Assembly (NCBI GenBank): GCA_050943475.1
Contig: JBMNPF010000005.1
Location: 1 to 64,000, forward strand
Direction of reading: 5' to 3'
Source of the DNA: Metaruminococcus_A sp050943475
GTDB lineage: Bacteria > Bacillota > Clostridia > Oscillospirales > Ruminococcaceae
DNA: 64,000 nucleotides
The first letter of the stretch is position 1. The number at the start of each line of letters is the position of its first letter. Of the stretch, positions 34,484-43,020 are shown piece after piece. Under the pieces are notes generated by a model. That model saw only the letters and a list, made by a program, of their open reading frames with translations, did no database searches and had not been told where the DNA came from. The position numbers were made by a program, and so were the translations under genes.

Positions 34484-35320
34484 TCAGACGCCGGAGTATG
34501 CCCAGAAGCCGCCGTCAATCGGCACCTCAATGCCGGAAACAAAGGCCGCGGCATCGTCATCGATGAGATAACGAACGGTTCCGATGAGATCCTCCACAAC
34601 GCCAAAGCGTTTCATCGGGGTATGGGTCAGGATTTTGTGGGAGCGCTCGGTCAGCGAGCCGTCCGGATTGCGCAGCAGGGTTGCGTTCTGAATGGTTTCA
34701 AAGAAGCCGGGGGCGATTGCATTGACACGGATGCCGCACTCGGCAAAATAAACGCAGAGATATTTGGTAAAGTTGGTAATGCCCGCTTTTGCCGCCGCAT
34801 AAGCCGGTACCTTGGTCATCGGGGAAGCGGAGGCCATCGAAGAAATGTTGAGGATGGAGCCTTTGCCCGCCTCCACCATATCTGGGGCAAACTCCTGGGT
34901 GACAATGAGGGTGCCCATGAAGTTAATGGAAAAGACCTTCATAAACGCGTTCGCGTCAATGTCGAGAAGGGTGCGCTCGTTCGGGTTTTTCCAGTCCTCA
35001 ATCGTGAAGAGCTCCTGGGTAGTGGTTGCCATCGGGTTGTTGCCGCCCGCACCGTTGATGAGAATGTTGCAGGGGCCAAACGCCGCTTTTACCGCCTCAT
35101 GCGCAGCTTTCACCTTTTCCGGCTCCAGCACATTGCATTCCACCGCAATCGCTTTGCCGCCGTCTTTGGTAATTTCGTCCGCGTATTTCTGAGCGGCCTC
35201 CAGGTTCAAGTCGAGCAGCGCGACCTTTGCGCCGTCTTTCGCCAGCTCCTTGGCGAAAAAGCTGCACAGTACGCCGCCTGCACCAGTGATTACAATAACC
35301 TTGTCTTTTAAGTTTGCCAT
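34484..35320 (-). CDS. uxuB: SDR-family D-mannonate oxidoreductase (fructuronate reductase)
   Basis: The start at 35320 (MANLKDKVIVITGAGG) gives 278 residues, the length of the SDR-type fructuronate reductases of Firmicutes. It shows the NAD(P) motif TGAGGVL, catalytic Ser in NISSMASAS, the YAAAK pair, and LINGAGGNNP. It should reduce fructuronate to mannonate, the step between UxaC and UxuA. The assignment within the large SDR family rests on operon context. Confidence 0.88.
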   Translation of the reverse strand: MANLKDKVIVITGAGGVLCSFFAKELAKDGAKVALLDLNLEAAQKYADEITKDGGKAIAVECNVLEPEKVKAAHEAVKAAFGPCNILINGAGGNNPMATTTQELFTIEDWKNPNERTLLDIDANAFMKVFSINFMGTLIVTQEFAPDMVEAGKGSILNISSMASASPMTKVPAYAAAKAGITNFTKYLCVYFAECGIRVNAIAPGFFETIQNATLLRNPDGSLTERSHKILTHTPMKRFGVVEDLIGTVRYLIDDDAAAFVSGIEVPIDGGFWAYSGV

Positions 35321-35556
35321 AAGAGTAACATCCTTTCTGTTATAAACTGGGTCTGTCCTGCAATGGCATCCCCGCCCGACCAAGCCGGACGGGAAATGTC
35401 ATAAAACGCCGTGTGTTGTCCGGCAGAAATACCGGCGAAAAGCCGTCTGCCGGAAGGCCTTCCTGTGGATTTATATCGCAGCCGCCTTGAGCATTTTTGC
35501 TCAGGGGTGCCGAAAGGCCGGACTGAAACAGAGCTCCTTTTCAAAGAGGCCGCCGC

Positions 35557-37557
35557 TTACGGGTAAATTTTGCGTCCTTTTTCGTCCGGAACGCCGGTGT
35601 GGCGGTAGAAGTAGGTGTTGACGATATCGCGCCATTCACGGCAGTCATGTTTCTGAATCGCAAACCGCTCCTGTACCAGCTTAAAGATATCCGGCTGGAT
35701 TTTGCCCTCCAGCGTATCCCATGCCTTCACATATTCATCCACCGTTTCAACGCCTTCAAAGTGGGTGTCATAAATGTGCTGCAACAGCGTTTTGCCGGAT
35801 TTGAGCTTGTAGGTGTAGTCCACATGATGGAAGAAAAGCAGCAGCTCCTCCGGGCAGGTCTCTGTATGCTCGTACATCGAAGCGTTTGGCTCAAAGTACT
35901 GGCCTGCAAAGCCGGTGCCGGTGGCAACGGTGCGGTCTACACCAATGCCCTTCCAGTCGGCAAAGTGATAGGTGCCCCACGGGGTGTATTCGTAGCCGTC
36001 AATACTCGGCCCATAGTGATGGTGCGGGTAAACCATCCAGCCCACGCCGAGCGGGGAGGTGTAATTCTCATAGGTCACACGGGAACCAAGCAGCATTGGC
36101 AGAACCACGTCTATAACCTCTTTGCCGGTGCCCAGCGTGAGAGAAATCCACTCGCGGGCAATTCCCTCAGCCGTCAAATCCGCGTTCCAGCAGAGCCGGC
36201 CATAACCGTAGAGGTTTGCCTGTGCCAGCGGGTGACCGGTCCAGCACGCATCATCACCGATATTGGAGACCGCCGCAATCCCGGCGTATTTCGGGTTGTG
36301 CAGGCTGCCGTCGCACATTTTTTTGATATACGAGCCTTCTCCTTTGGCATAGGTGTCAAAATCCAGCACCTCTTTCCACATCGGGACGAGATAGCAGAGG
36401 TGTTTCTGCTGACCGGTGTATTCCTGCGTAATTTCAAACTCAAGAAACTGGTTGGTGTGCGGCATGGCGCCCAGCAGCGGGGAGAAGCCCTCCCGGATCT
36501 GGAAGTCCATCGGCCCGTTCTTAATTTGCAGGATGACGTTGTCCGCAAATTTGCCGTCGAGCGGCATGAAGTGGTCGTAGGCCGCACGGGCGCGGTCGGT
36601 GGAGCGGTCGCGCCAGTCCTGCTGGCAGTTGTAGACAAAGCAGCGCCAAATGACAAGACCGCCGTAGGGAGCTACCGCCTCAGCCAGCATGTTGGAACCG
36701 TCTGCGTGGTTGCGTCCGTAGGTGAAAGGGCCGGGACGACCCTCGGAATCTGCTTTGACAAGGAAACCGCCAAAATACGGAATTGCCTCATAAATGGTTT
36801 TGGCTGCTTCTTTCCACCAGGCGCGAACCCGCTCGTCCAGCGGGTCGGAAACCTCCAGCCCGGCGAGCTGCATCGGCGCGGCAAAGTTGACACACATAAA
36901 CATCTTAATGCCGTAGCGGCGGAAAACGTCGGCGTACTTTGCCACCATCGGCAGGTATTCCGGTGTGATAAACTTGGTTTCGTTAAAATGGACGTTGACG
37001 TTGTTAATGGAAATCGCATTGAGTCCGACCGAAGCCAGCATCCGTGCGTAATCTTTAATACGGCTCGTATCCTCCATGAATTTGTAATCTTTAAAGAAGA
37101 TAGAGCGTCCGGCATAACCGCGCTCAATGTCCCCGTCGCCGTTGTCCCACTGGTTGATCATGCGGAACTGGTTGCGGGGGTAGTCCATTTTGCAGCATTC
37201 CTCCGGGGTTTTGCCCATTGCAAGCCCCTGAAGCAGGCTGAATACGCCATAAAGCAGGCCAACCGAATTTTCGCCGGCAATCATAAAGCCGTGACTGCTT
37301 TTTTCAATGAGGAATCCATCCTTGTGACCGATAGCGGGCAGCTCTGCAACCAGGCGGAGGGCAGCGCCGGAATCCACCATTTTAGGCTCGTCCAGTCCAA
37401 CTGCCTTGCAGAACCGGGCAATTTCCTCAACCGCAGAGGCGGTGATGTCGTCTCCCTTTTCCACGCTGATGGTGGAGAGATTTGCTTTGAGCATCTCCCT
37501 GTCCAGTTTGTCAAGGTTGGTGTCATAGCGGAGCCAGCAATCGTAAAGTGCGCTCAT
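35557..37557 (-). CDS. aguA: GH67 alpha-glucuronidase
   Basis: The enzyme removes (4-O-methyl-)glucuronate from the non-reducing end of aldouronic acids made from xylan. The 666-residue protein has no signal peptide, so it works in the cytoplasm. GH67-like blocks include NQFRMINQWDNGDGDIERGYAG, YGIKMFMCVNF, FLVKADSEGRPGPFTYGR and GVGWMVYPHHHYGP. Length and layout match intracellular bacterial GH67. GGAAG precedes the ATG. Its product, after any esterase step, would enter the UxaC-UxuB-UxuA route encoded in the same operon. Confidence 0.95.
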   Translation of the reverse strand: MSALYDCWLRYDTNLDKLDREMLKANLSTISVEKGDDITASAVEEIARFCKAVGLDEPKMVDSGAALRLVAELPAIGHKDGFLIEKSSHGFMIAGENSVGLLYGVFSLLQGLAMGKTPEECCKMDYPRNQFRMINQWDNGDGDIERGYAGRSIFFKDYKFMEDTSRIKDYARMLASVGLNAISINNVNVHFNETKFITPEYLPMVAKYADVFRRYGIKMFMCVNFAAPMQLAGLEVSDPLDERVRAWWKEAAKTIYEAIPYFGGFLVKADSEGRPGPFTYGRNHADGSNMLAEAVAPYGGLVIWRCFVYNCQQDWRDRSTDRARAAYDHFMPLDGKFADNVILQIKNGPMDFQIREGFSPLLGAMPHTNQFLEFEITQEYTGQQKHLCYLVPMWKEVLDFDTYAKGEGSYIKKMCDGSLHNPKYAGIAAVSNIGDDACWTGHPLAQANLYGYGRLCWNADLTAEGIAREWISLTLGTGKEVIDVVLPMLLGSRVTYENYTSPLGVGWMVYPHHHYGPSIDGYEYTPWGTYHFADWKGIGVDRTVATGTGFAGQYFEPNASMYEHTETCPEELLLFFHHVDYTYKLKSGKTLLQHIYDTHFEGVETVDEYVKAWDTLEGKIQPDIFKLVQERFAIQKHDCREWRDIVNTYFYRHTGVPDEKGRKIYP

Positions 37558-37647
37558 AACATTCTTCCTTTCGCTTTTTTATATCCCTTTCCAGGAATAC
37601 CGCGCCGTTTCCGGCAGCGGATTTTTTTGTTTCGATTCCGCAGCTTA

Positions 37648-38823
37648 CTACCGCAGAGCCTGTTTCAGCCGGAGCAGCGCCTGCTCCAAAACATGGGTCG
37701 GGCAGGCAATGTTCATCCGCAGGAAACCCTCGCCGCCTGCCCCAAAGGTAGAACCCTGGTTCGCAAACAGCAAGGCCTTGCTGCAGAAAAAATCGTCCAG
37801 GGCTTCATGGTTCATTCCAAGCCCACGGCAATCCCACCACTGAAGGTAGGTGCCCTGCATAGGGCAGACCTTAATTTCCGGAATATGCGCCGCCATAAAT
37901 TCTTCACAGAGCCGCCGGTTGCGGTCAATGAGACCGATGAATTGTTCCGGCCAATCGCCGCATTGGGTATAGGCAATTTCACATGCCTTCATCCCCAAAA
38001 TATTGACGTCAGAATGCCCTGCTTTTCCCATCGCCTTCCGGAACGCGGCCCGCACCTCCGGGTTTTGGATGATGATATTGGAGCATTGCAGCCCCGCCAG
38101 ATTAAAGGTTTTGCTGGGCGCGGTACAGGTCACAAAACGCTCGGCAAATTCTTTCCGCAGGCTTGTCAGCGGAATGTGGCGGAAGCCGGGCAGTACCAGA
38201 TCGGAGTGGATTTCATCCGAAACCACCATAACGCCGTTTTGCAGGCAGATGTCCCCAATCTTGAGCAACTCCTTCTCGGTCCAGACCCGCCCAACCGGAT
38301 TGTGCGGGCTGCACAGGATGAGCATGGTGTTGGCCGGATCCTTGGCTTTGCGCTCCAAATCCGCAAAATCAATAGCGTAGCAGTCGTCTTTCCAAAGCAG
38401 TGGGGTTTCCACCACATGCCGCCCGTTTTCGGTGACAGCGTTATAAAACGGCGGATAAACCGGCGTCATGATAAGTACGCCGTCCTGCGGTTTGGTGTAA
38501 GCGCGTACGCAGTTGTAAAGTGCGTATACCACGCCGCTGCAGGGGACAATCCACTCCGGCCGGACGTCCCAGCCGTGCTGCCCTTTCATCCAGCCGCAGA
38601 CCGCTTCCCGGTAGGCGTCCGAAGCGGCGGAATAACCGAGGACGGTGGTGCCAAGCGCCTCTTTTAGTCCGTCCACGATGGGCGGCAGGGTGGGAAGGTC
38701 GTTGTCTGCAACCGAAAAGGGGAATATCTTCTCCGGTGAATCCCCACAGACCTCCTCCAGCCTGGACCATTTGTATGCACCGGTACCCCGGCGGTCTACC
38801 GCCGTTTCAACATCGTATTCCAT
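37648..38823 (-). CDS. PatB/MalY-type PLP-dependent C-S lyase or aminotransferase
   Basis: A fold type I enzyme of 391 residues with the MalY/PatB start (FPFSVADNDLP where many have WVADMDF), SPHNPVGRVW, SDEIHSDL (PLP-phenol-binding Asp) and the Schiff-base Lys in APSKTFNLAGLQ. The family normally does cystathionine beta-lyase or aminotransferase reactions. Its place between the esterase and GH67 genes of a hexuronate operon is unexplained; some MalY proteins act on regulators or have unknown substrates. GGAAGGAG lies upstream. Confidence 0.88.
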   Translation of the reverse strand: MEYDVETAVDRRGTGAYKWSRLEEVCGDSPEKIFPFSVADNDLPTLPPIVDGLKEALGTTVLGYSAASDAYREAVCGWMKGQHGWDVRPEWIVPCSGVVYALYNCVRAYTKPQDGVLIMTPVYPPFYNAVTENGRHVVETPLLWKDDCYAIDFADLERKAKDPANTMLILCSPHNPVGRVWTEKELLKIGDICLQNGVMVVSDEIHSDLVLPGFRHIPLTSLRKEFAERFVTCTAPSKTFNLAGLQCSNIIIQNPEVRAAFRKAMGKAGHSDVNILGMKACEIAYTQCGDWPEQFIGLIDRNRRLCEEFMAAHIPEIKVCPMQGTYLQWWDCRGLGMNHEALDDFFCSKALLFANQGSTFGAGGEGFLRMNIACPTHVLEQALLRLKQALR

Positions 38824-38915
38824 TGGATTCCTTCTCCTTCCAGTGTAGCGTTTGCCGCAGCCAGTTGCTGGCAGGCGGGAACCTGCCGGACAAACTAGCC
38901 GCTAACATGGAGCGG

Positions 38916-40160
38916 TTACCGTGTAAACCGTTTCTGGTTGATGTCCTCCGTCAGCGGTTTGCCAAAATAGTAGAAGTTGAGGTAGGTAAGCAGGGCCTGC
39001 CAGTCCGCTTCGTTGTGCGCATGCCCACCCTCCCGGTAATGGATGCCGTTGCGCTCCGGAATGCCCAAAGCGTCGAACAAAGGCTGAGCGTCCTCCCAGG
39101 CATACTGGGTGCCGCAGGGGTTGGACCAGTTGTCCGAAAGCCCTTCGGTAGAAAAGCAGGCGCGCGGCGCAATCGAAGCACGCAGGGTGTTTGCATCAAA
39201 TGGGAGATGTTCCTCGCGTTTGGGGAAGATGGCGTTGTCGCCGAAATTTGCGAATTCCGGGCACCACCATTCCGGTGCAAATCCCATAATGCCACCAATC
39301 GCTTCGCACTTGGTCGGATCCTGCTGCAAGCCGTCATGCCCGCCGAGAAAACGGAAGGACCCCACACCGCCACAGCCGGAGCCGTTGGGGGTGACAACCG
39401 CTGCACGGTCATCGTAAATACCGGCGCAGAGAGCGGCTTTGCCCAGCCGTGAATGCCCGGTAAAGCAAATTTTCTGCCGGTCAATAAACAGGAGGGTTTC
39501 CAGGTAGTCGGTCACAATGCTGTACCCAAAGCCCCACTGTGCCGTCTGCCCCCAGTCGTAACCGGGGTAAGCCTCGGTAACAGCGCTGGAGATGTGTTCC
39601 AGATCCTCATCCGCCGGGGTGAGGACATCCATTTTTTTCATGGCTTCCATGGTGGAGGGTGCGCCGTCGGTAAGCTCGCCGCGGCGGTATTGGGCCAGCA
39701 TTTCCCGCATAGTGCGGTCGGCGCAGAGGTCGCAGCGGTTAAACGCGGCAAGGGCAAAGCCGTATTCGGTCAGTGCCTTTTCCTCCAGCGGAATTTCCTC
39801 CCAGATGTTGTCGCAGGAACGGATGATAACCGGAAAGCGCTTTTGCGGCTGGTTCGGGTAAATAAACCGTACATGCAGCGGTATCTTTTTGGCGTCACCA
39901 AAGGTCAGGATAATGTGTTCGTTCACTGCTTTGCCTTGAAATTTCAGGCGTTTTTCGGCGACATTCGCCGTTACTTTTCCGCGCTCCTGTGGAATGTGCC
40001 CATACATGTAATGAGCGAACATTTCTTTGAGATAAGCGCGCTGCGTTTCCCATTGATCCAAGTTGGTAATGGGCTTGCCGTCCTTGTCAATAGTGACGTC
40101 CGGCATTGCTTTTATGGCGGGAAGCTCCTCCCATGTGGGCCAGTGCTGGGGTGTGTTCAT
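38916..40160 (-). CDS. CE15-family glucuronoyl esterase, no signal peptide
   Basis: CE15 enzymes cleave ester bonds of glucuronate, such as 4-O-methylglucuronoyl esters between xylan and lignin. The nucleophile motif FTGHSRLGKAAL matches GxSRxGK; FRFLGGHDG, GFAPEWWCPEF and REGGHAHNEADW supply plausible acid and His parts. The ATG at 40160 gives 414 residues starting MNTPQHWPTWEEL, with no export signal, which is unusual for this family. GAGGGA precedes it. Context with GH67 and the hexuronate pathway suggests action on imported uronate esters. Confidence 0.88.
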   Translation of the reverse strand: MNTPQHWPTWEELPAIKAMPDVTIDKDGKPITNLDQWETQRAYLKEMFAHYMYGHIPQERGKVTANVAEKRLKFQGKAVNEHIILTFGDAKKIPLHVRFIYPNQPQKRFPVIIRSCDNIWEEIPLEEKALTEYGFALAAFNRCDLCADRTMREMLAQYRRGELTDGAPSTMEAMKKMDVLTPADEDLEHISSAVTEAYPGYDWGQTAQWGFGYSIVTDYLETLLFIDRQKICFTGHSRLGKAALCAGIYDDRAAVVTPNGSGCGGVGSFRFLGGHDGLQQDPTKCEAIGGIMGFAPEWWCPEFANFGDNAIFPKREEHLPFDANTLRASIAPRACFSTEGLSDNWSNPCGTQYAWEDAQPLFDALGIPERNGIHYREGGHAHNEADWQALLTYLNFYYFGKPLTEDINQKRFTR

Positions 40161-40210
40161 TGGTAATCCCTCATTTCTGCTGCAGTGTTGTGGCGTGTTG
40201 TTTGTCTTTA

Positions 40211-41626
40211 TTATAGTGCTTTTTGGGCGGGAAGTCCAAAGAATTTTGCCGCGTTGCGGAAGCAAATGTCCTCCACAATCCCACCGAGCCAATCAAGGTC
40301 GGCCGGTAGCTCGCCCGCGTCCACCCATCCGGCGATCAGGTTGCAGAGAATACGACGGAAATACTCATGCCGGGTGTAGGAGACAAAGCTGCGGGAGTCG
40401 GTCAGCATGCCGATAAAATTTGCCAGCAGACCGGTGTTCGCAAGGGCGCGGAGCTGGTTCACCATGCCGTCGCGGTGGTCGTTGAACCACCAGGCAGCGC
40501 CAAACTGGATCTTGCTGGCGGCCGGCCCCTCCTGGAAACACCCGGCTGCAACCGCCAGTTTGTCGTTGTCGTTGGGGTTGAGACTGTACAGAATGGTTTT
40601 TGGCAGCACATTTTTCTGCGCCATGTAATCAAGCAGCCGGATAACTGATTCCACCGAAAGATCGTCGCCAATGGCGTCAAAGCCGGTGTCCGGCCCCACA
40701 AGGCGGAACATGGGGGTATTCACGCTGCGCACTACACCGAGATGAAGCTGCATGGCAAAGCCAAGTTCCTCATAAATCCCGCCAAGGTAAACCATGATGT
40801 CGGTGTGGTAAGCGTTGACGTCTTTTTCGGTCAGCCGTCCGCCGCGCATTGCTTTGATAAAAGCGCCTTCGGCGTCGGTTTTTCCGTATTCCACAAACTG
40901 CGGAGCGCCGAACGCCTGGTCGGCGAGCAGACAGCCGTGATCCTTGAAAAATTCTGCTCGTTTGCGCAGGGCAGTTTTCATATCATTCAGGGTTTTAATC
41001 GGCATACCGGCTGCTTCGCCGAGCGTTTTTACATAATCTGCAAAGCCTTCGTTTTCCAGGTGGATGGCCTTGTCCGGACGGAAGGTCGGCAAAACCTGTA
41101 CGCCGAAGGTCGGGTCCTCTGCCAAGGCAATGTGGTCGGCGAGGCTGTCCGCCGGATCGTCGGTGGTACAGAGCGCTACAACGCCGTACTGCTCAATCAA
41201 GCCGCGGGCCCTATGGCTGTCCTGCTGGAGAAGGGCGTTGCAGGCGTCGTAAACCGCCCGGGCATTATCCTTGCAGAGCGGCTCGTCCACGTCAAAATAA
41301 CGTTTGAGCTCTAAATGTGTCCAGTGGTAGAGCGGGTTGCCAATGCTGCGGGAAACGGTTTCCGCCCATTTTTCAAATTTCTCGTAAGGATCCGCATCCC
41401 CGGTGATGAAGCGTTCCTCTACACCGTTTGCGCGCATCAGGCGCCACTTGTAATGGTCCCCGGCAAGCCAAAGCTCGGTGATGTTTTCAAACTGTTTGTT
41501 TTCCAGCACCTCTTTGGCGCTTAAATGGCAGTGATAATCGAAAATTGGCATTTTTTCCGCGTAGTTGTGGTACAGAAGCCGTGCGGTGTCGCTTTGCAGC
41601 ATAAAAGAATCGTTGATAAATGACAT
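40211..41626 (-). CDS. uxaC: Glucuronate isomerase
   Basis: It isomerises D-glucuronate to D-fructuronate (and galacturonate to tagaturonate). The ATG at 41626 gives 471 residues, the family length, starting MSFINDSFMLQSDTARLLYHNYAEK. It has FDYHCHL (metal-binding HxH), DHYKWRLMRANG, LGVVRSVN and the C-terminal EYFRRILCNLIAGWVDAGE. It is the first gene of the minus-strand operon, facing a divergent AraC-type regulator. Confidence 0.97.
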   Translation of the reverse strand: MSFINDSFMLQSDTARLLYHNYAEKMPIFDYHCHLSAKEVLENKQFENITELWLAGDHYKWRLMRANGVEERFITGDADPYEKFEKWAETVSRSIGNPLYHWTHLELKRYFDVDEPLCKDNARAVYDACNALLQQDSHRARGLIEQYGVVALCTTDDPADSLADHIALAEDPTFGVQVLPTFRPDKAIHLENEGFADYVKTLGEAAGMPIKTLNDMKTALRKRAEFFKDHGCLLADQAFGAPQFVEYGKTDAEGAFIKAMRGGRLTEKDVNAYHTDIMVYLGGIYEELGFAMQLHLGVVRSVNTPMFRLVGPDTGFDAIGDDLSVESVIRLLDYMAQKNVLPKTILYSLNPNDNDKLAVAAGCFQEGPAASKIQFGAAWWFNDHRDGMVNQLRALANTGLLANFIGMLTDSRSFVSYTRHEYFRRILCNLIAGWVDAGELPADLDWLGGIVEDICFRNAAKFFGLPAQKAL

Positions 41627-41657
41627 AGCTATGCCCCTTTCCATTTGATTGCTTTCA

Positions 41658-41725
41658 GTATACATCATTTTTTGCATAATAAATAGCGATTGTTGCTTGA
41701 AAAATTGCAAATCTTGCTGTACTAT
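41658..41725. promoter_or_regulatory. Divergent promoters between uxaC and the AraC regulator
   Basis: On the plus strand TTGAAA (41697-41702), a 17-base spacer and TACTAT (41720-41725) should drive the regulator. On the minus strand TATACT (41663-41658) is a good -10 for uxaC, but the -35 position is poor, as expected for an activator-dependent promoter. Confidence 0.5.
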
Positions 41726-41864
41726 AAAAACAGAGAACAGAAAAGCGCTTTTCGCTTATAGAAAGCGGAAAAAATACGGCGTTTCTTCACGTAAGGACGG
41801 CGCTTTCGCCGTCTTAAAAACGGTACGGCCCAATCCGGCTGTAAACAGAAAAGGGGAAATCTGC

Positions 41865-42740
41865 ATGAGCGTCCATGCGCAGGAGTTTAACCCGCGTCAG
41901 GTTATGAACCGCCCAAACTTTGAGCTGTTTCATTTTACCGATCACCGGCTCCTTTCGGTTGATTACCATAATCACGATTTTTATGAGATCTACTATTTCA
42001 TTTCCGGCAAGGTGAGCTGCGTCATTGAGGGGCGTACCTACTACCTCAAGCCGGGGGATATTTTGCTCATCAACAACAAAGAGGTTCATCGTCCGCTCAT
42101 TGAGCTCGGCCAAACCTATGAACGGGTGGTGATCTGGGTGCGCCCCAGCTACATCCGGCACATTGAGGAAAACGAGATCAACCTCACCGCCTGCTTTGAT
42201 GAATCCGCCCGCCACCACAACAATCTCCTGCGCCCGCAAAGCGAGCTGTTCCGCATGATCAAAAAGCTCTACGCGCAGCTGGAAGCAGCCTACGGAAGCG
42301 ATGCTTACGGCAGCTCGACCTTGTGCCGCGCCTACCTGACCGAACTGCTGGTGTTGCTCAACCGCGCTTATTTTGATATGCTCGCCGGTGAGATGCCGGA
42401 GGTCGGCTACAACGAAAAAATAGGGAACATCATCCGTTATATCAACGAAAATCTTGCGGGCGACCTCTCGTTGGATACCCTTGCCGGGCGGTTTTATATC
42501 AGCAAATACCACCTCAGCCGTCAGTTTAAGCAAAACGTCGGGTTTACCCTGCACCAATACGTTCTCAAGAAACGGCTGATGTCCGCCCGTTTTCTGCTGG
42601 AAGAGGGGGAAACGGTCAATACCGCCTTTATCAAGAGCGGGTTTAACGATTATTCGAATTTCTCCCGCAGTTTTAAGGAGGAGTTTGGTTACTCGCCCAA
42701 ACAATTTGCCAGCCTGGTTCCCGACTTGTGGAGCAGTTGA
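41865..42740 (+). CDS. AraC-family regulator, probably of the hexuronate operon
   Basis: The ATG at 41865 (AAGGGG upstream) gives 291 residues. The N-terminal cupin-type sensor domain (HNHDFYEIYYFISGKVSC, LKPGDILLINNKEVHRP) is followed by two HTH motifs (LSLDTLAGRFYISKYHLSRQFKQNVG and VNTAFIKSGFNDYSNFSRSFKEEFGYSPKQ). It is divergent from uxaC, so it most likely activates the hexuronate operon in response to a uronate intermediate. The ligand is inferred. Confidence 0.93.
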   Translation: MSVHAQEFNPRQVMNRPNFELFHFTDHRLLSVDYHNHDFYEIYYFISGKVSCVIEGRTYYLKPGDILLINNKEVHRPLIELGQTYERVVIWVRPSYIRHIEENEINLTACFDESARHHNNLLRPQSELFRMIKKLYAQLEAAYGSDAYGSSTLCRAYLTELLVLLNRAYFDMLAGEMPEVGYNEKIGNIIRYINENLAGDLSLDTLAGRFYISKYHLSRQFKQNVGFTLHQYVLKKRLMSARFLLEEGETVNTAFIKSGFNDYSNFSRSFKEEFGYSPKQFASLVPDLWSS

Positions 42741-42759
42741 TACCTTTCCCTGCGTGCCG

Positions 42760-42805
42760 AAGCTCAAAAGGCGTCCTCTGATTTCAGAGGGCGCCTTTTG
42801 AGCTT
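42760..42805. terminator. Long bidirectional terminator
   Basis: AAGCTCAAAAGGCG and CCTCTGA pair with TCAGAGG and GCGCCTTTTGAGCTT, a stem of about 20 bp with a single mismatched base. It separates the regulator gene from the converging methyltransferase gene. Confidence 0.85.
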
Positions 42806-43020
42806 GGAAATGTTGAAAGCCTGGTTTTTATAAAGTCTCATACCACTTAGGGTAGAGCATCATTATACGGTTTTCGCGTTAAGAAAACAAAACAGGATTC
42901 ATCTGTTTCGGGGTTAGAATATGGACAAACCAGCGGCGTGAAATGTCCGGTTGCGTGAATCCAGGAAATCCCTATGACTTCAAGGCAAATGTTCCGCTGA
43001 TAAAATGGGAACGGAAAGCA

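Noticed and set aside
35599..38667. Plus-strand open frame of more than 1000 codons
   Set aside because: It runs antisense through the GH67 and PatB-type genes. Those genes have motifs, ribosome sites and operon context. The long frame is a codon-usage shadow.
41627..41864. Catabolite-repression (cre) site in the hexuronate control region
   Set aside because: I searched by eye for a TGNAANCGNTNNCA-like sequence near the promoters and found no convincing match.
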